Shown: piece by piece, positions 1 to 7,785 of the stretch
Layout of the letters: each line of letters opens with the position of its first letter
Position numbering within the stretch: position 1 is the first letter of the stretch
Assembly: GCF_016031625.1 (NCBI RefSeq)
Contig: NZ_JACCHP010000027.1
Location: 1-64,000, forward strand
From: Bradyrhizobium agreste
Lineage (GTDB): Bacteria > Pseudomonadota > Alphaproteobacteria > Rhizobiales > Xanthobacteraceae
Reading direction: 5' to 3'
Length of the DNA: 64,000 nt
Translations under genes and position numbers: made by a program
Notes under the pieces: generated by a model
What the model saw: only the letters and a program-made list of their open reading frames with translations
Database searches by the model: none
What the model was told of the DNA's origin: nothing

Positions 1-393
1 CCGTGCATGAAAGATCAGGGTACCGGGCCGCGTGCCCGACCGGATACAAGGTGATGCGGTCCTGCCGCATTGTCGTTCACGGCCCAGGCCTCGCATCACG
101 TCCCGCCTGCCAGCGCCGATGCGCATGTTGCGAACGCTCCATTGTGGCGCCGAGCTCGTCGCGGTCAAGGCCGCTAACGCGCCGCCTCCGGCGGTGGCCT
201 GCGGCCAGCCTTGACCGTGCCTCGCCTCGGCGCCCAAGACCGCCGCCAACAAACAATGCTCTCTTGACAACTCACCCCCCATACAAGGATGAGGCTAATC
301 GGCGCCGGTGCACGCTGAAACTGGCGCCGCGCATTCCGTCCTCATCTTGAGGAGCCGCGTAGCGGCGTCTCGAAGGATGGCCGCAGAAAAGCG
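1..393. other. Intergenic region at left edge with partial palindromic repeat
   Basis: I see no convincing gene here. Positions about 340-380 hold a short palindromic segment (GAGGAGCCGCGTAGCGGCGTC) of a kind scattered through Bradyrhizobium intergenic DNA. It lies just downstream of the flagellar operon that ends at 394 and could stabilise the mRNA end. The rest has short open frames in several frames with no recognisable motif. Confidence 0.5.
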
Positions 394-852
394 CTACGGC
401 TTCTGCTGGAATTCTTCCTTGGACACGTAGTTGAAGTCCTCGACCAGGACGTCCTGGACGATGTCACCCTGCATCCTTTCGTTGACGCGCTGCTTGATCG
501 CCGTCGTCAGGATGGCGAGGTCGTAGCGGGCGAGCTTCCTGAAGTCGAGACGATCGTCGGCGTAGATCCTGCGGAAGGCCTCGTCGACGACGAACGGCTC
601 CGGCGGAACGTTCAGCTGGTGCATGGTCCGCGCCTCCATGGTGTAGACGAAGCGCGCGACGATGTAGCCCTGCACATTGCCGTTCTCGACCATCGGCACG
701 CTCAGCGCCCGCGTCTTGTGATATTGCAGCCCTTCGAGATATTCGTCCCTCGCCGGCAGCAGGCTGCCCTTCTCCTTCCAATAGGCCACAGCATAGCTCG
801 TGCCCGCCGTGAGGATGCATACCCAGAGGCCGGCCAGCACCAGTCTGATCAT
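394..852 (-). CDS. FliL-like flagellar accessory protein, last gene of the operon
   Basis: This 152-residue protein has one N-terminal membrane segment (about residues 1-24) followed by a domain outside the membrane. The C-terminal part, with a run of predicted helix ending in VLVEDFNYVSKEE, resembles the end of FliL-family domains, where a short strand follows a helix ending in repeated hydrophobics. This is a weak motif-level resemblance, and a second clearer FliL is at 20696-21139. The gene overlaps the preceding flgN-like gene by four bases (ATGA), so it is translated with the flagellar operon. A role next to the stator or basal body is an inference. It could also be an unrelated lineage-specific flagellar protein. 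Confidence 0.55.
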   Translation of the reverse strand: MIRLVLAGLWVCILTAGTSYAVAYWKEKGSLLPARDEYLEGLQYHKTRALSVPMVENGNVQGYIVARFVYTMEARTMHQLNVPPEPFVVDEAFRRIYADDRLDFRKLARYDLAILTTAIKQRVNERMQGDIVQDVLVEDFNYVSKEEFQQKP

Positions 853-1361
853 TTTCCGTCCTGCGCTGTGCGACCGGTATAGGTGCCGTCGGACTCGGCG
901 TCCTTGACCGCCTTGACGATGATGCTCGCGACCTCACGGACCGCGTCGTAGTGCATTTCCAGAATGGACCGATTCCGCTCGAGCTTCTCGCGCAGCCGCT
1001 GAATCTCCGCGGTGATCTCGACCTCGCCGCCAAGGTGCATCCGCGCCCGCATCAGGCGGACGAATTCGAGCATGCTCCGGCTCTTCCGCGCGCTGAAGTC
1101 GTCGAAATCGATCTTCTGGCCAGTCGCGAGTGCCGTCGTCTCCTCCTCGACGATACTCGCGAGCCGGCGGATTGCGGCCAGCAGGCCACGCATCTCGTCC
1201 GATCTCATCGCGTCCGCGGCGTCGGCCCTCGCCTCGCCACCCCCGATCGGCAGCAGCACGGGCAGCAGCGCATCGCTCGCTGCGGCTTCCGTCGTCATCG
1301 TCTCGGTGTCCGCGACCGTCTGGTCGATCGCCACGGCCGCCGCGCCTTCTTGTGCCTGCAT
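849..1361 (-). CDS. flgN: FlgN-like export chaperone for hook-associated proteins
   Basis: This protein of about 170 residues has a variable acidic N-terminus and a long helical C-terminal half (from about residue 60) with the spacing of FlgN-family chaperones: an IRRLASIVEEET helix, a DFSARKSRSMLEF segment and a final amphipathic helix. FlgN binds FlgK and FlgL before export, and both are encoded upstream in the same run. I chose ATG at 1361 because a GAGAGG Shine-Dalgarno lies nine bases before it; a TTG at 1379 is also in frame but lacks one. The gene follows flgJ at a 39-base gap. The assignment rests on length, helix pattern and position, since FlgN sequences are poorly conserved. Confidence 0.6.
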   Translation of the reverse strand: MQAQEGAAAVAIDQTVADTETMTTEAAASDALLPVLLPIGGGEARADAADAMRSDEMRGLLAAIRRLASIVEEETTALATGQKIDFDDFSARKSRSMLEFVRLMRARMHLGGEVEITAEIQRLREKLERNRSILEMHYDAVREVASIIVKAVKDAESDGTYTGRTAQDGK

Positions 1362-1400
1362 TGGAAATTCACCTCTCAACTTCTGTCACCCGTTCGCCGA

Positions 1401-1883
1401 TCATGATCCGGCCTTCGCCGCAGCGCCCGGTCCAGCCGGATGTGCCGCGGCGAGCTGCCGGGCGATGCCGACGCCGTTGCCCTTTGCCAGCTGGTTGCCG
1501 AGCTGCTCCGCAAGCATCGACTTCCAGACGCCGCCAGCCGTGCCCTTGCCGAAGACCTCCTCCGACTCCTTCGGCAACATCGTCTCGACGAAGGTCTGGA
1601 GGATGAAGGCTTCGAACTTCCGATAAACCTCGCCCGATGCCGGCGCCTTGATCACCTGCACCGGCGCCCCGTTCACCGCACCCGACTGCGCTTCCGCGAC
1701 TTTCGCCGCGGCCTGGTCGGCACTCCCCGCTTTGGCCTTGCCAACTTCCGCCTCCATCGTGGCGGCGAAATCGGCGTCCGACGATTTCAGCGCGTCGAGC
1801 TTCGCGGTCGCGGCGCGTTGCGTCGCGGGGTCGGCCGCTTCGAGGACGTCGAGGACGAGGTCGGTCGTCGCTGTCACGATCAT
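1401..1883 (-). CDS. flgJ: FlgJ-type rod-binding protein, single-domain form
   Basis: This 160-residue protein corresponds to the N-terminal rod-capping domain of FlgJ. The diagnostic stretch is EAFILQTFVETMLPKESEEVFG followed by WKSMLAEQLGNQLA, the usual FEa-x-hLx-hhhkxM / Yxxm.dexhA pattern. It lacks the muramidase domain fused to FlgJ in enterics, which is normal for alphaproteobacteria. A separate lytic transglycosylase gene in the same locus (10615-11196) could supply that activity. It overlaps fliJ by four bases (ATGA) and is co-transcribed with it. Confidence 0.75.
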   Translation of the reverse strand: MIVTATTDLVLDVLEAADPATQRAATAKLDALKSSDADFAATMEAEVGKAKAGSADQAAAKVAEAQSGAVNGAPVQVIKAPASGEVYRKFEAFILQTFVETMLPKESEEVFGKGTAGGVWKSMLAEQLGNQLAKGNGVGIARQLAAAHPAGPGAAAKAGS

Positions 1884-2299
1884 GTCTTGTTCCGGTTGGC
1901 TGGCTGTGGCGTCCAGGCGCGCACGGTAAGGCTCGTTCCCGTCATTTCCTCGAGCGCGCGCTTCTCGGCATCGCGGAGCTTGTCTGCGAGCGCAGTCTTG
2001 GCGACCTCCTCGAGCTGTTTGACGCGGCGGGTCTCGCGGCGTACCTGGTCGAGCTGCTGCGCGGCCTGCGCCTGCACCGCGCGGGCGCCGACACTCGTCC
2101 TGTTGAGACGCCGCGCGATCGATTCGTTCGACGATCCCGCCGGCGGCTTTCCATCATTCAGGGCTCCGACCAGCCATTCCTGCTCGTCCTGCAGGCTGCG
2201 CTCCTGCTGCCGCAATTGCGCGAGCTGCCATTCCGAGAGCCGGAGCTGGAGCTTCACCAGCGAGACCATCCGGCCGAGCTTGTCCGCGCGCGACGTCAT
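1880..2299 (-). CDS. fliJ: FliJ-like flagellar export protein
   Basis: The protein is 139 residues, almost entirely helical and rich in Arg, Gln, Leu and Glu, as expected for the antiparallel coiled coil of FliJ. FliJ sits in the FliI ATPase ring and links it to FlhA during protein export. Sequence conservation in this family is low, so the call depends on size, coiled-coil composition and placement between fliR and flgJ. It starts seven bases after the fliR stop. fliI itself is far away, at 32846-34171 on the other strand. Confidence 0.6.
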   Translation of the reverse strand: MTSRADKLGRMVSLVKLQLRLSEWQLAQLRQQERSLQDEQEWLVGALNDGKPPAGSSNESIARRLNRTSVGARAVQAQAAQQLDQVRRETRRVKQLEEVAKTALADKLRDAEKRALEEMTGTSLTVRAWTPQPANRNKT

Positions 2300-2306
2300 G
2301 ACCCGG

Positions 2307-3059
2307 TCACTCCGCCAGCCACGACGAGACGCCCAGCATGAACTGCGTCAACAGCTCGTCGCTGGTGAGGTAGAGCAGCAGGAAGCCGCCGAACAGCACG
2401 AAGGGCACCGAGATGAAATAGACCGGAATGGCCGGCGTCAGCTTGTTGATCAGGCCGACCGCCAGGTTGACGATGACCGAATAGACGATGAAGGGGCTCG
2501 AGATCCGCAGCGTCAGCACGAACGCTTCCGAAAGGCGGCCGACGAGCAGGTCGAGCGCGACGCTGCCGCCCAGCCTGCTGCCGGGCTTCCAGACGTCATA
2601 GGAGTTCATCAGCCCGCGCAGCACCTGCCAGTGCTGGTCGGTCATGAAGAACAGCGTGGTGACAGCCGCCATGATCAGGGGCACCAGGGCCGGCGCCGGA
2701 TCGGTGTCGGCGACCGGGGTGCCCGGGATGTTGCTCAGGCCGATCGCGCCCGCCATCATGGTCGCCATGGTCTGGAGGGCGAGAAAGAACACGCGCCCGC
2801 CGAGCCCGATGACGCTGCCGACCACGAGCTCGGAGCAGATCAGGAGCGCGAGCGTCAGCGGCGCCGCGTTGTCCGTGAGCGGCTTGAGGACGGCGATCAG
2901 GATCGGCGTCAGTGCAAACGTCGTGACCAGCGCGACGAACAGGCGCACCTGGGGCGGAACGTTGACGCTGGAATAGCCGGGCACCAGCATCAGGCAGGCG
3001 CCGATGCGGCAAAACACGATGAACGTCACCAGCACGCTGTCGGCGAGCCCGGAGATCAC
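2307..3059 (-). CDS. fliR: Flagellar export gate protein FliR
   Basis: This 250-residue, highly hydrophobic protein has about six membrane segments and ends in a conserved region typical of FliR. The N-terminal segment (FCRIGACLMLVPGYSSVNVPPQVR) is the family signature. FliR forms the core export gate with FliP and FliQ in the inner membrane. The length is close to the usual 255-265. It overlaps flhA by four bases, giving the common flhA-fliR order. Confidence 0.93.
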   Translation of the reverse strand: MISGLADSVLVTFIVFCRIGACLMLVPGYSSVNVPPQVRLFVALVTTFALTPILIAVLKPLTDNAAPLTLALLICSELVVGSVIGLGGRVFFLALQTMATMMAGAIGLSNIPGTPVADTDPAPALVPLIMAAVTTLFFMTDQHWQVLRGLMNSYDVWKPGSRLGGSVALDLLVGRLSEAFVLTLRISSPFIVYSVIVNLAVGLINKLTPAIPVYFISVPFVLFGGFLLLYLTSDELLTQFMLGVSSWLAE

Positions 3060-5137
3060 GATATGGCTCCGAGCGCCCTGATCTCGGCGCTGCGCGCGAC
3101 TTCGACATGCGACAGGATCGGCAATGTCGGAAACACCCGCTCCAGGATCATCCGGACATAGGGGCGCGCTTCCGGCGTCACTGCCAGCACCACGCTGGTG
3201 CCGCTCTCGGTGAATTTCCGGATCGCGGCGCTGGCTTCGGTCGCGAACTGCTCGATCAGGCGCGGGTCGGCATCGAACTCGACGACGTCACCCTTGGCAT
3301 CGCGCTTCAGGCTCTGATGGAAAGCGAGGTCCCAGCGGTTGCCGAGACGGACCACGTTGAGCACGCCATTGTCGGAGAGATCGCCGCAGATCTGCTGGGC
3401 GAGCCGCGTTCGCACGTGCTCCGCCACTTGCTCGGAGCGCCGCACATGGGGCGCGATCTCGGCGATCGCCTCGAGGATCAGGTGAAGATTGCGAATGGAG
3501 ACTCGCTCGGCCAGCAGGATCTTCAGGATCGCCAGCAGGCCCGAATAGGAGATCTGCGACGGGCAGAGATCCTCGACCAGGCGTTTGTATTCGGGATCGA
3601 GCCGGTCGAGCAGGGCACGCATGTCCTTGTAGGACAAGAGCTGGGCGAGGTTCGCCCTGATCACTTCGCTCAAATGCGTGAGCAGCACCGATAGATTGTC
3701 GACCGGCTTGCAGCCCTGCCGCTTGACTTCGTCGGTGAAGGCTTCCGTCACCCACAGCGCCTTCATGCCGAACGCGGGCTCGATCACTTCGTCGCCCGGC
3801 ACGTCGGGCTTGCCGTCCTTGTCGACTAGCACCAGCACCTCGCCGAGCCTGAGCTCGCCATGGGCAACGCGCGTGTCGTGAATCCGGATCTGATAGCTCT
3901 TGGGATCGATCGACAGATTGTCGGTGAGCTTGATCTCGGGAATGACGAAGCCGTACTGCTTGGCGAACTTCTTGCGGATCTTGGCCACGCGGTGGGCAAG
4001 CTCGGTGCGCGAGCCCAGGAGATGGACCGAAAGGTGGCCGCCGAGCGCGAGCTCGATCTCGGCGGTCTTGAGCTGCTCCTTGACGGATTCCTTGGCCTCG
4101 GCCTGGGCGCGCTCGTCGGCCCTGCGGGCATCCTCCTTCTGTTTCAGCGCGGCTTGCCGCCTCGGCAGCGAATAGCCGACGAAGGCCATGACGCCCCCGA
4201 GCAGCACGAACGGCGCCATCGGCAGCCCCGGCATCAACGCGAGCACGAACATCATCAGCGCGGCGGCCGACACCGCGCGCGGATAGCCGCCGAGCTGCCG
4301 CAGCACCGCCTGCTCCGCCGAGCCCCTGGTGCCGCCCTTGGAGACCAGCAGGCCCGCCGACAGCGACACGATCAGCGCCGGCATCTGCGACACCAGACCA
4401 TCGCCGACGGAGAGCTTGGTGTAGACGTCGGCGGCGCGCGACAGCGTGAGCCCGTGATGGGTGACGCCGATCACGATGCCGCCGAAGATGTTGATCGCGG
4501 TAATGATGAGGCCGGCAATGGCGTCGCCGCGGACGAATTTCGAGGCGCCGTCCATAGCGCCGAAAAACGCGCTCTCCTCTTCGAGCTCGCGCCGGCGGCG
4601 CTGGGCCTCCTTGTCATCGATCAAGCCAGCGGACAGGTCCGCGTCGATCGCCATCTGCTTGCCCGGGATGGCGTCCAGGGTGAAGCGCGCGCCGACTTCG
4701 GCGATACGCGTCGCACCCTTGGTGATCACGACGAAATTCACCGTCACCAGGATCGCGAAGATGATGAGGCCGATGACGAAGTCGCCGCCCATGACGAACT
4801 TCGAGAAGCCTGCAACGACATGGCCGGCCGCATGTTCACCCTCCCCGCCCCGCGACAGGATCAGGCGCGTCGTCGCGATGTTCAGCGCCAGGCGCAGGAT
4901 CGTCGCGATCAGCAGCACGGTCGGGAAGGCCGAGAAGTCGAGCGGGCGCTGAATCCACAGGGCGACCATCAGGATCAGGGCCGACAATGCGATCGAGAAC
5001 GCGAGGCCGAGATCGATCAGGATCGGCGGAATCGGCAGGAACAGGATCGTGAGCATGGTCACGATGCCGCCTGCAAAGAAGGCATCCGTTCCGAGGCGGC
5101 GCGGATTGGGCAGGCTAGCAGCTAACGTATCGGCCAT
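3056..5137 (-). CDS. flhA: Flagellar export gate protein FlhA
   Basis: The protein is 693 residues, full length for FlhA. The N-terminal half has about eight membrane segments and the conserved FHIPEP-type loop region (AEVGARFTLDAIPGKQMAID, about residues 140-165). The C-terminal half is the cytoplasmic domain that docks chaperone-substrate complexes and FliJ. It forms the ring around the FliPQR pore and couples proton flow to export. A 74-base gap separates it from fliQ upstream, and the next gene fliR overlaps by four bases. Confidence 0.96.
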   Translation of the reverse strand: MADTLAASLPNPRRLGTDAFFAGGIVTMLTILFLPIPPILIDLGLAFSIALSALILMVALWIQRPLDFSAFPTVLLIATILRLALNIATTRLILSRGGEGEHAAGHVVAGFSKFVMGGDFVIGLIIFAILVTVNFVVITKGATRIAEVGARFTLDAIPGKQMAIDADLSAGLIDDKEAQRRRRELEEESAFFGAMDGASKFVRGDAIAGLIITAINIFGGIVIGVTHHGLTLSRAADVYTKLSVGDGLVSQMPALIVSLSAGLLVSKGGTRGSAEQAVLRQLGGYPRAVSAAALMMFVLALMPGLPMAPFVLLGGVMAFVGYSLPRRQAALKQKEDARRADERAQAEAKESVKEQLKTAEIELALGGHLSVHLLGSRTELAHRVAKIRKKFAKQYGFVIPEIKLTDNLSIDPKSYQIRIHDTRVAHGELRLGEVLVLVDKDGKPDVPGDEVIEPAFGMKALWVTEAFTDEVKRQGCKPVDNLSVLLTHLSEVIRANLAQLLSYKDMRALLDRLDPEYKRLVEDLCPSQISYSGLLAILKILLAERVSIRNLHLILEAIAEIAPHVRRSEQVAEHVRTRLAQQICGDLSDNGVLNVVRLGNRWDLAFHQSLKRDAKGDVVEFDADPRLIEQFATEASAAIRKFTESGTSVVLAVTPEARPYVRMILERVFPTLPILSHVEVARSAEIRALGAIS

Positions 5138-5211
5138 GGGTCACCGGCAGTGGGGTCCGCCCGTAATCTGCCGCGCAAAGCTTACGCGGGGATGGTGCCG
5201 CGCCGTCCGGA

Positions 5212-5478
5212 TCAGAAGCCGCGCTCGATCCTGGAATAGACCATCTCGGTGAAGGTCGACAGATGCGCGCCGATGAAGGAGCCGGAGACGGCAACGACCA
5301 GGAGAATGACGATGATTTTCGGAACGAAGGTCAGCGTCACCTCCTGGATCTGGGTCAGCGCCTGGATCAGCGCGATGACGGTGCCGACCAGCATGGCTGC
5401 GCCGACCGCGGGCCCGGAGGCGACGATGATGGTCCAGATCGCCGCCTGGACGATATCGAGGGCGTCCCGCTCGTTCAT
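5212..5478 (-). CDS. fliQ: Flagellar export gate protein FliQ
   Basis: This 88-residue protein has two hydrophobic hairpin segments (about residues 15-42 and 54-77) and the conserved TQIQEVTLTFVPK link, the FliQ hallmark. A longer reading frame runs upstream, but the true start is the ATG at 5478, which overlaps the flgD stop (ATGA) and gives the standard 88-90 residue length. Four copies of FliQ clamp the FliP5-FliR1 export pore. It is translationally coupled to flgD. Confidence 0.93.
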   Translation of the reverse strand: MNERDALDIVQAAIWTIIVASGPAVGAAMLVGTVIALIQALTQIQEVTLTFVPKIIVILLVVAVSGSFIGAHLSTFTEMVYSRIERGF

Positions 5479-5897
5479 GACTGGCTGATCGTGAGCCCGG
5501 GTCCGACCGCGACCTTCGTGCCGTCCTGAAGGGTCGCGATGGAGCCGTCGCTGTTGATGGAAACCGAGACGACCTTGCCGCTGAAGGTCGCGCCGGTCGA
5601 ATCGGCGAAGCTGACCGTCTTCCCGATCAGCCCGTTGGCCTGCGACAAGGACTGCGAGGACAGCAGCGCGTCCAGCTTCGCATTGGTCTGCATCGCCTGC
5701 TCGACCGTCGAGAGCTGGGCGAACTGGCTCATATATTGCGAGGTATCCATCGGATTGGTCGGATCCTGATTCTTCATCTCGGCAATGAGGAGCTGGAGAA
5801 ACGTGTTGTAGTCCACGCTGTTGCTCGACGTCGGCGCATTGGTCCCGTTCGGGCTGGACGACTTGCCGGTCGTGTCGGTCGCGCTGTTGACGTTCAT
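5475..5897 (-). CDS. flgD: Hook-capping scaffold protein FlgD
   Basis: At 140 residues this is shorter than the enteric FlgD (about 230) but matches the compact rhizobial form. Residues about 28-70 hold the conserved core YNTFLQLLIAEMKNQDPTNP and the QFAQLSTVEQ motif. A short C-terminal beta region (GKTVSF...GKVVSVSIN) replaces the larger Tudor/Fn3 part. FlgD caps the growing hook and is needed for FlgE polymerisation. It follows flbT with a 15-base gap and overlaps fliQ. Confidence 0.93.
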   Translation of the reverse strand: MNVNSATDTTGKSSSPNGTNAPTSSNSVDYNTFLQLLIAEMKNQDPTNPMDTSQYMSQFAQLSTVEQAMQTNAKLDALLSSQSLSQANGLIGKTVSFADSTGATFSGKVVSVSINSDGSIATLQDGTKVAVGPGLTISQS

Positions 5898-5912
5898 CTT
5901 GTCTCTCCGCTG

Positions 5913-6323
5913 TCACGCAGCTTCGACTGGGGAAACGGCGGCGGCGCCGGCCAGGATGGCCTGCTCCACCGGAAACAGCGCCCGAATCCGCTTGAGCGCC
6001 TCGAAATAGCGGGTCGCCCCGACCAGTTCGTCGATCGCGCCGAGCCCATCGAGCATCTCGCGGTTCTCGCAAACCGCACACAGGGCCGCATGATGCTGGG
6101 CGTAGAGCGCCGCAGCGTCGCGGACGTCGGTCGGGTTCATCAGCATGAGCTGGACGATGAAATAGAGCTGTCGCAGCGCCGTGGTGGCGTCGGACGCCTG
6201 CATGACCTGCCCCTCGAGCAGAAACATGACGTCGTTGACGAGCTCGACGGAGACCTTGCGGTCGACGCGGAGCACCGCGCCGTTGATGTAAATCCGTTCG
6301 CCCGCACGCAAGGAGATCTTCAT
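5913..6323 (-). CDS. flbT: Flagellin mRNA regulator FlbT
   Basis: This 136-residue protein begins MKISLRAGERIYINGAVLRV, the FlbT signature, and contains the LLEGQVMQ and YFIVQLMLMNP segments of the family. In Caulobacter, FlbT binds the 5' leader of flagellin mRNA and controls its translation and stability; in several rhizobia it acts positively. I chose the ATG at 6323 because it overlaps the flaF stop by one base (TAATG) and gives the family length. Its likely targets here are the two flagellin leaders at about 18511-18600 and 19695-19790, which share a conserved structure. Confidence 0.93.
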   Translation of the reverse strand: MKISLRAGERIYINGAVLRVDRKVSVELVNDVMFLLEGQVMQASDATTALRQLYFIVQLMLMNPTDVRDAAALYAQHHAALCAVCENREMLDGLGAIDELVGATRYFEALKRIRALFPVEQAILAGAAAVSPVEAA

Positions 6324-6667
6324 TAAAGCGCGTCTCGGATCAGGCGGTTGATTTCGATGAGCTGCACCACGTCGCTCGACCGTTGCTCGCGGAGGCGGTC
6401 GGCTTCCTTGACCACCCACAGCCCGATCGAAATGATGTCGGCACGCAGCTTCTCGGGAAGCCCGTTCTCAGGGTGTGCGAGATCCTCGATGAAGATCGTC
6501 CACAGCCGCCGCACATAGAGCAGGCTCTCGACCTGATCCTCGAGGCTGAAGCGTCCCCTCTGGATCCGCTCGAGCCGGTCGATGCCGAGGCTGAGTGCCT
6601 GCCGCTCCCGGCTGCGCGCCTCATAGCCGCTTTCGTCAACGACCGCTTCATAGGCTTCAAACGTCAT
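6323..6667 (-). CDS. flaF: Flagellin biosynthesis regulator FlaF
   Basis: The 114-residue protein matches FlaF: an N-terminal YEAVVDESGYEARSRERQAL region, a central RRLWTIFIEDL helix and a C-terminal IGLWVVKEADRLR segment. FlaF works with FlbT in control of flagellin synthesis and secretion and has been proposed to act as a flagellin chaperone. I preferred the internal ATG at 6667 (MTFEAYEAV...), which has a GAAGAG Shine-Dalgarno upstream, over an in-frame start ten codons earlier. The stop overlaps the flbT start, so the pair is translationally coupled. Confidence 0.9.
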   Translation of the reverse strand: MTFEAYEAVVDESGYEARSRERQALSLGIDRLERIQRGRFSLEDQVESLLYVRRLWTIFIEDLAHPENGLPEKLRADIISIGLWVVKEADRLREQRSSDVVQLIEINRLIRDAL

Positions 6668-6735
6668 CAGCACCACTCTTCGCAGGAAACCGAACAACTG
6701 GACAAGGGTTACGAGCCTGACAGGGCAGCTTCGGC

Positions 6736-7782
6736 TCAGAGATAGTTGATGAGGCTGATCTTCTGGAGCTGCGAGGTGAGCGCCAGCGCGGTCTGGATCT
6801 GCGTCTGCAGCGTGTTGACCCGGACCGAGGCTTCGGTCGGGTCGACCTTCTCCATGCCGACGATCTGATTGTTCAGGATGTCCTGCTGCGTCTTGAGCTT
6901 GGCGGTTGCCGTGGTGATCCGCTGCTGGACCGTGCCGACGCTGCCGCCGAGCGCAGCGAGGTCGTTGATGGCGTTGCCGACCAGCCCGATCGCCTTGTCC
7001 ACGACGACCTGGAACGTCTCCTGGCTCAGGTTGACGTTCCCGAGATCGGCCATCATGGTGTAGGCCTCGGCGAGCTTGCGGAAACCGGTCTGGTTGGCGC
7101 TCACGGACGTATCGGCGATCTCGGTTGTGGAGATCCGGCTTTGCATGGTCTGGTCGGTCGCCGACGACCAGTTGGTGTTCCAGGCCGGGCTGGCAAACTC
7201 GGCATCGAAGGTGGTATCGAGGAAGGTCTGCATCTGGGCCGGCGTGATCGTGGCCACGCCCGGCGAAGATTGCGAGAAGCCGAAGGCCGCGAGAAAATCC
7301 GCATCGACCTGGTTCTTGCTGGCCGAGCCCGCGGCGTAAGGCGTGATGGGCGCGTTCTGCGTGTTGATGCCCGAGAACAGATAGGAGCCGTTATAGGAGA
7401 CGTTCAGCGCGCCGATCAGGTCCTGGAGATTGGAGGCTGCAGGCGGCAGGATGACCCGCCCGCCGCCGTCGGTGCTGCGGGCCGCGATCAGGTCCTTGAG
7501 GAAGTCCGTCGCGGTCTTGCTGAGCTGGGTGATCCGGTTCTGCGTCACGTCCAGGCGCCCCGAAACGAGCCCGTTGGTATCGACGAGCTGATCGGCGAAG
7601 CTGAAGTCGGCCCGCAGCGTGAGGTCGCTTCCCGTCGTGGCACCGAGCTCGAGGCCGACGTCGTAGAAGCGCCCGGTGGTCGCCTCCGTCGAGGCCTTGC
7701 TCAACGCCGCCTGATTGTTCGTGATCGAATACCTCAACGACGAAGACAACATCAGGGTGGAAATGTAGTTTGCGCTCATCAT
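6736..7782 (-). CDS. flgL: Hook-filament junction protein FlgL
   Basis: This 348-residue protein has flagellin-like ends. The N-terminal helix (SSSLRYSITNNQAALSKASTEATTGRFYDVG) and the C-terminal helix (RVNTLQTQIQTALALTSQLQKISLINYL) form the D0/D1 coiled coil of FlgL. It polymerises between FlgK and the filament. It lies three bases after the flgK stop, in the usual flgE-flgK-flgL order. Two adjacent ATGs exist at the start, and either would serve. Confidence 0.93.
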   Translation of the reverse strand: MMSANYISTLMLSSSLRYSITNNQAALSKASTEATTGRFYDVGLELGATTGSDLTLRADFSFADQLVDTNGLVSGRLDVTQNRITQLSKTATDFLKDLIAARSTDGGGRVILPPAASNLQDLIGALNVSYNGSYLFSGINTQNAPITPYAAGSASKNQVDADFLAAFGFSQSSPGVATITPAQMQTFLDTTFDAEFASPAWNTNWSSATDQTMQSRISTTEIADTSVSANQTGFRKLAEAYTMMADLGNVNLSQETFQVVVDKAIGLVGNAINDLAALGGSVGTVQQRITTATAKLKTQQDILNNQIVGMEKVDPTEASVRVNTLQTQIQTALALTSQLQKISLINYL

Positions 7783-7785
7783 GGC

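Noticed and set aside
1440..3161. Long plus-strand open frame opposite flgJ, fliJ and fliR (573 codons)
   Set aside because: It is antisense to well-supported flagellar genes, is Arg/His/Gln-rich, and shows no family motif. Such frames are common in high-GC DNA.
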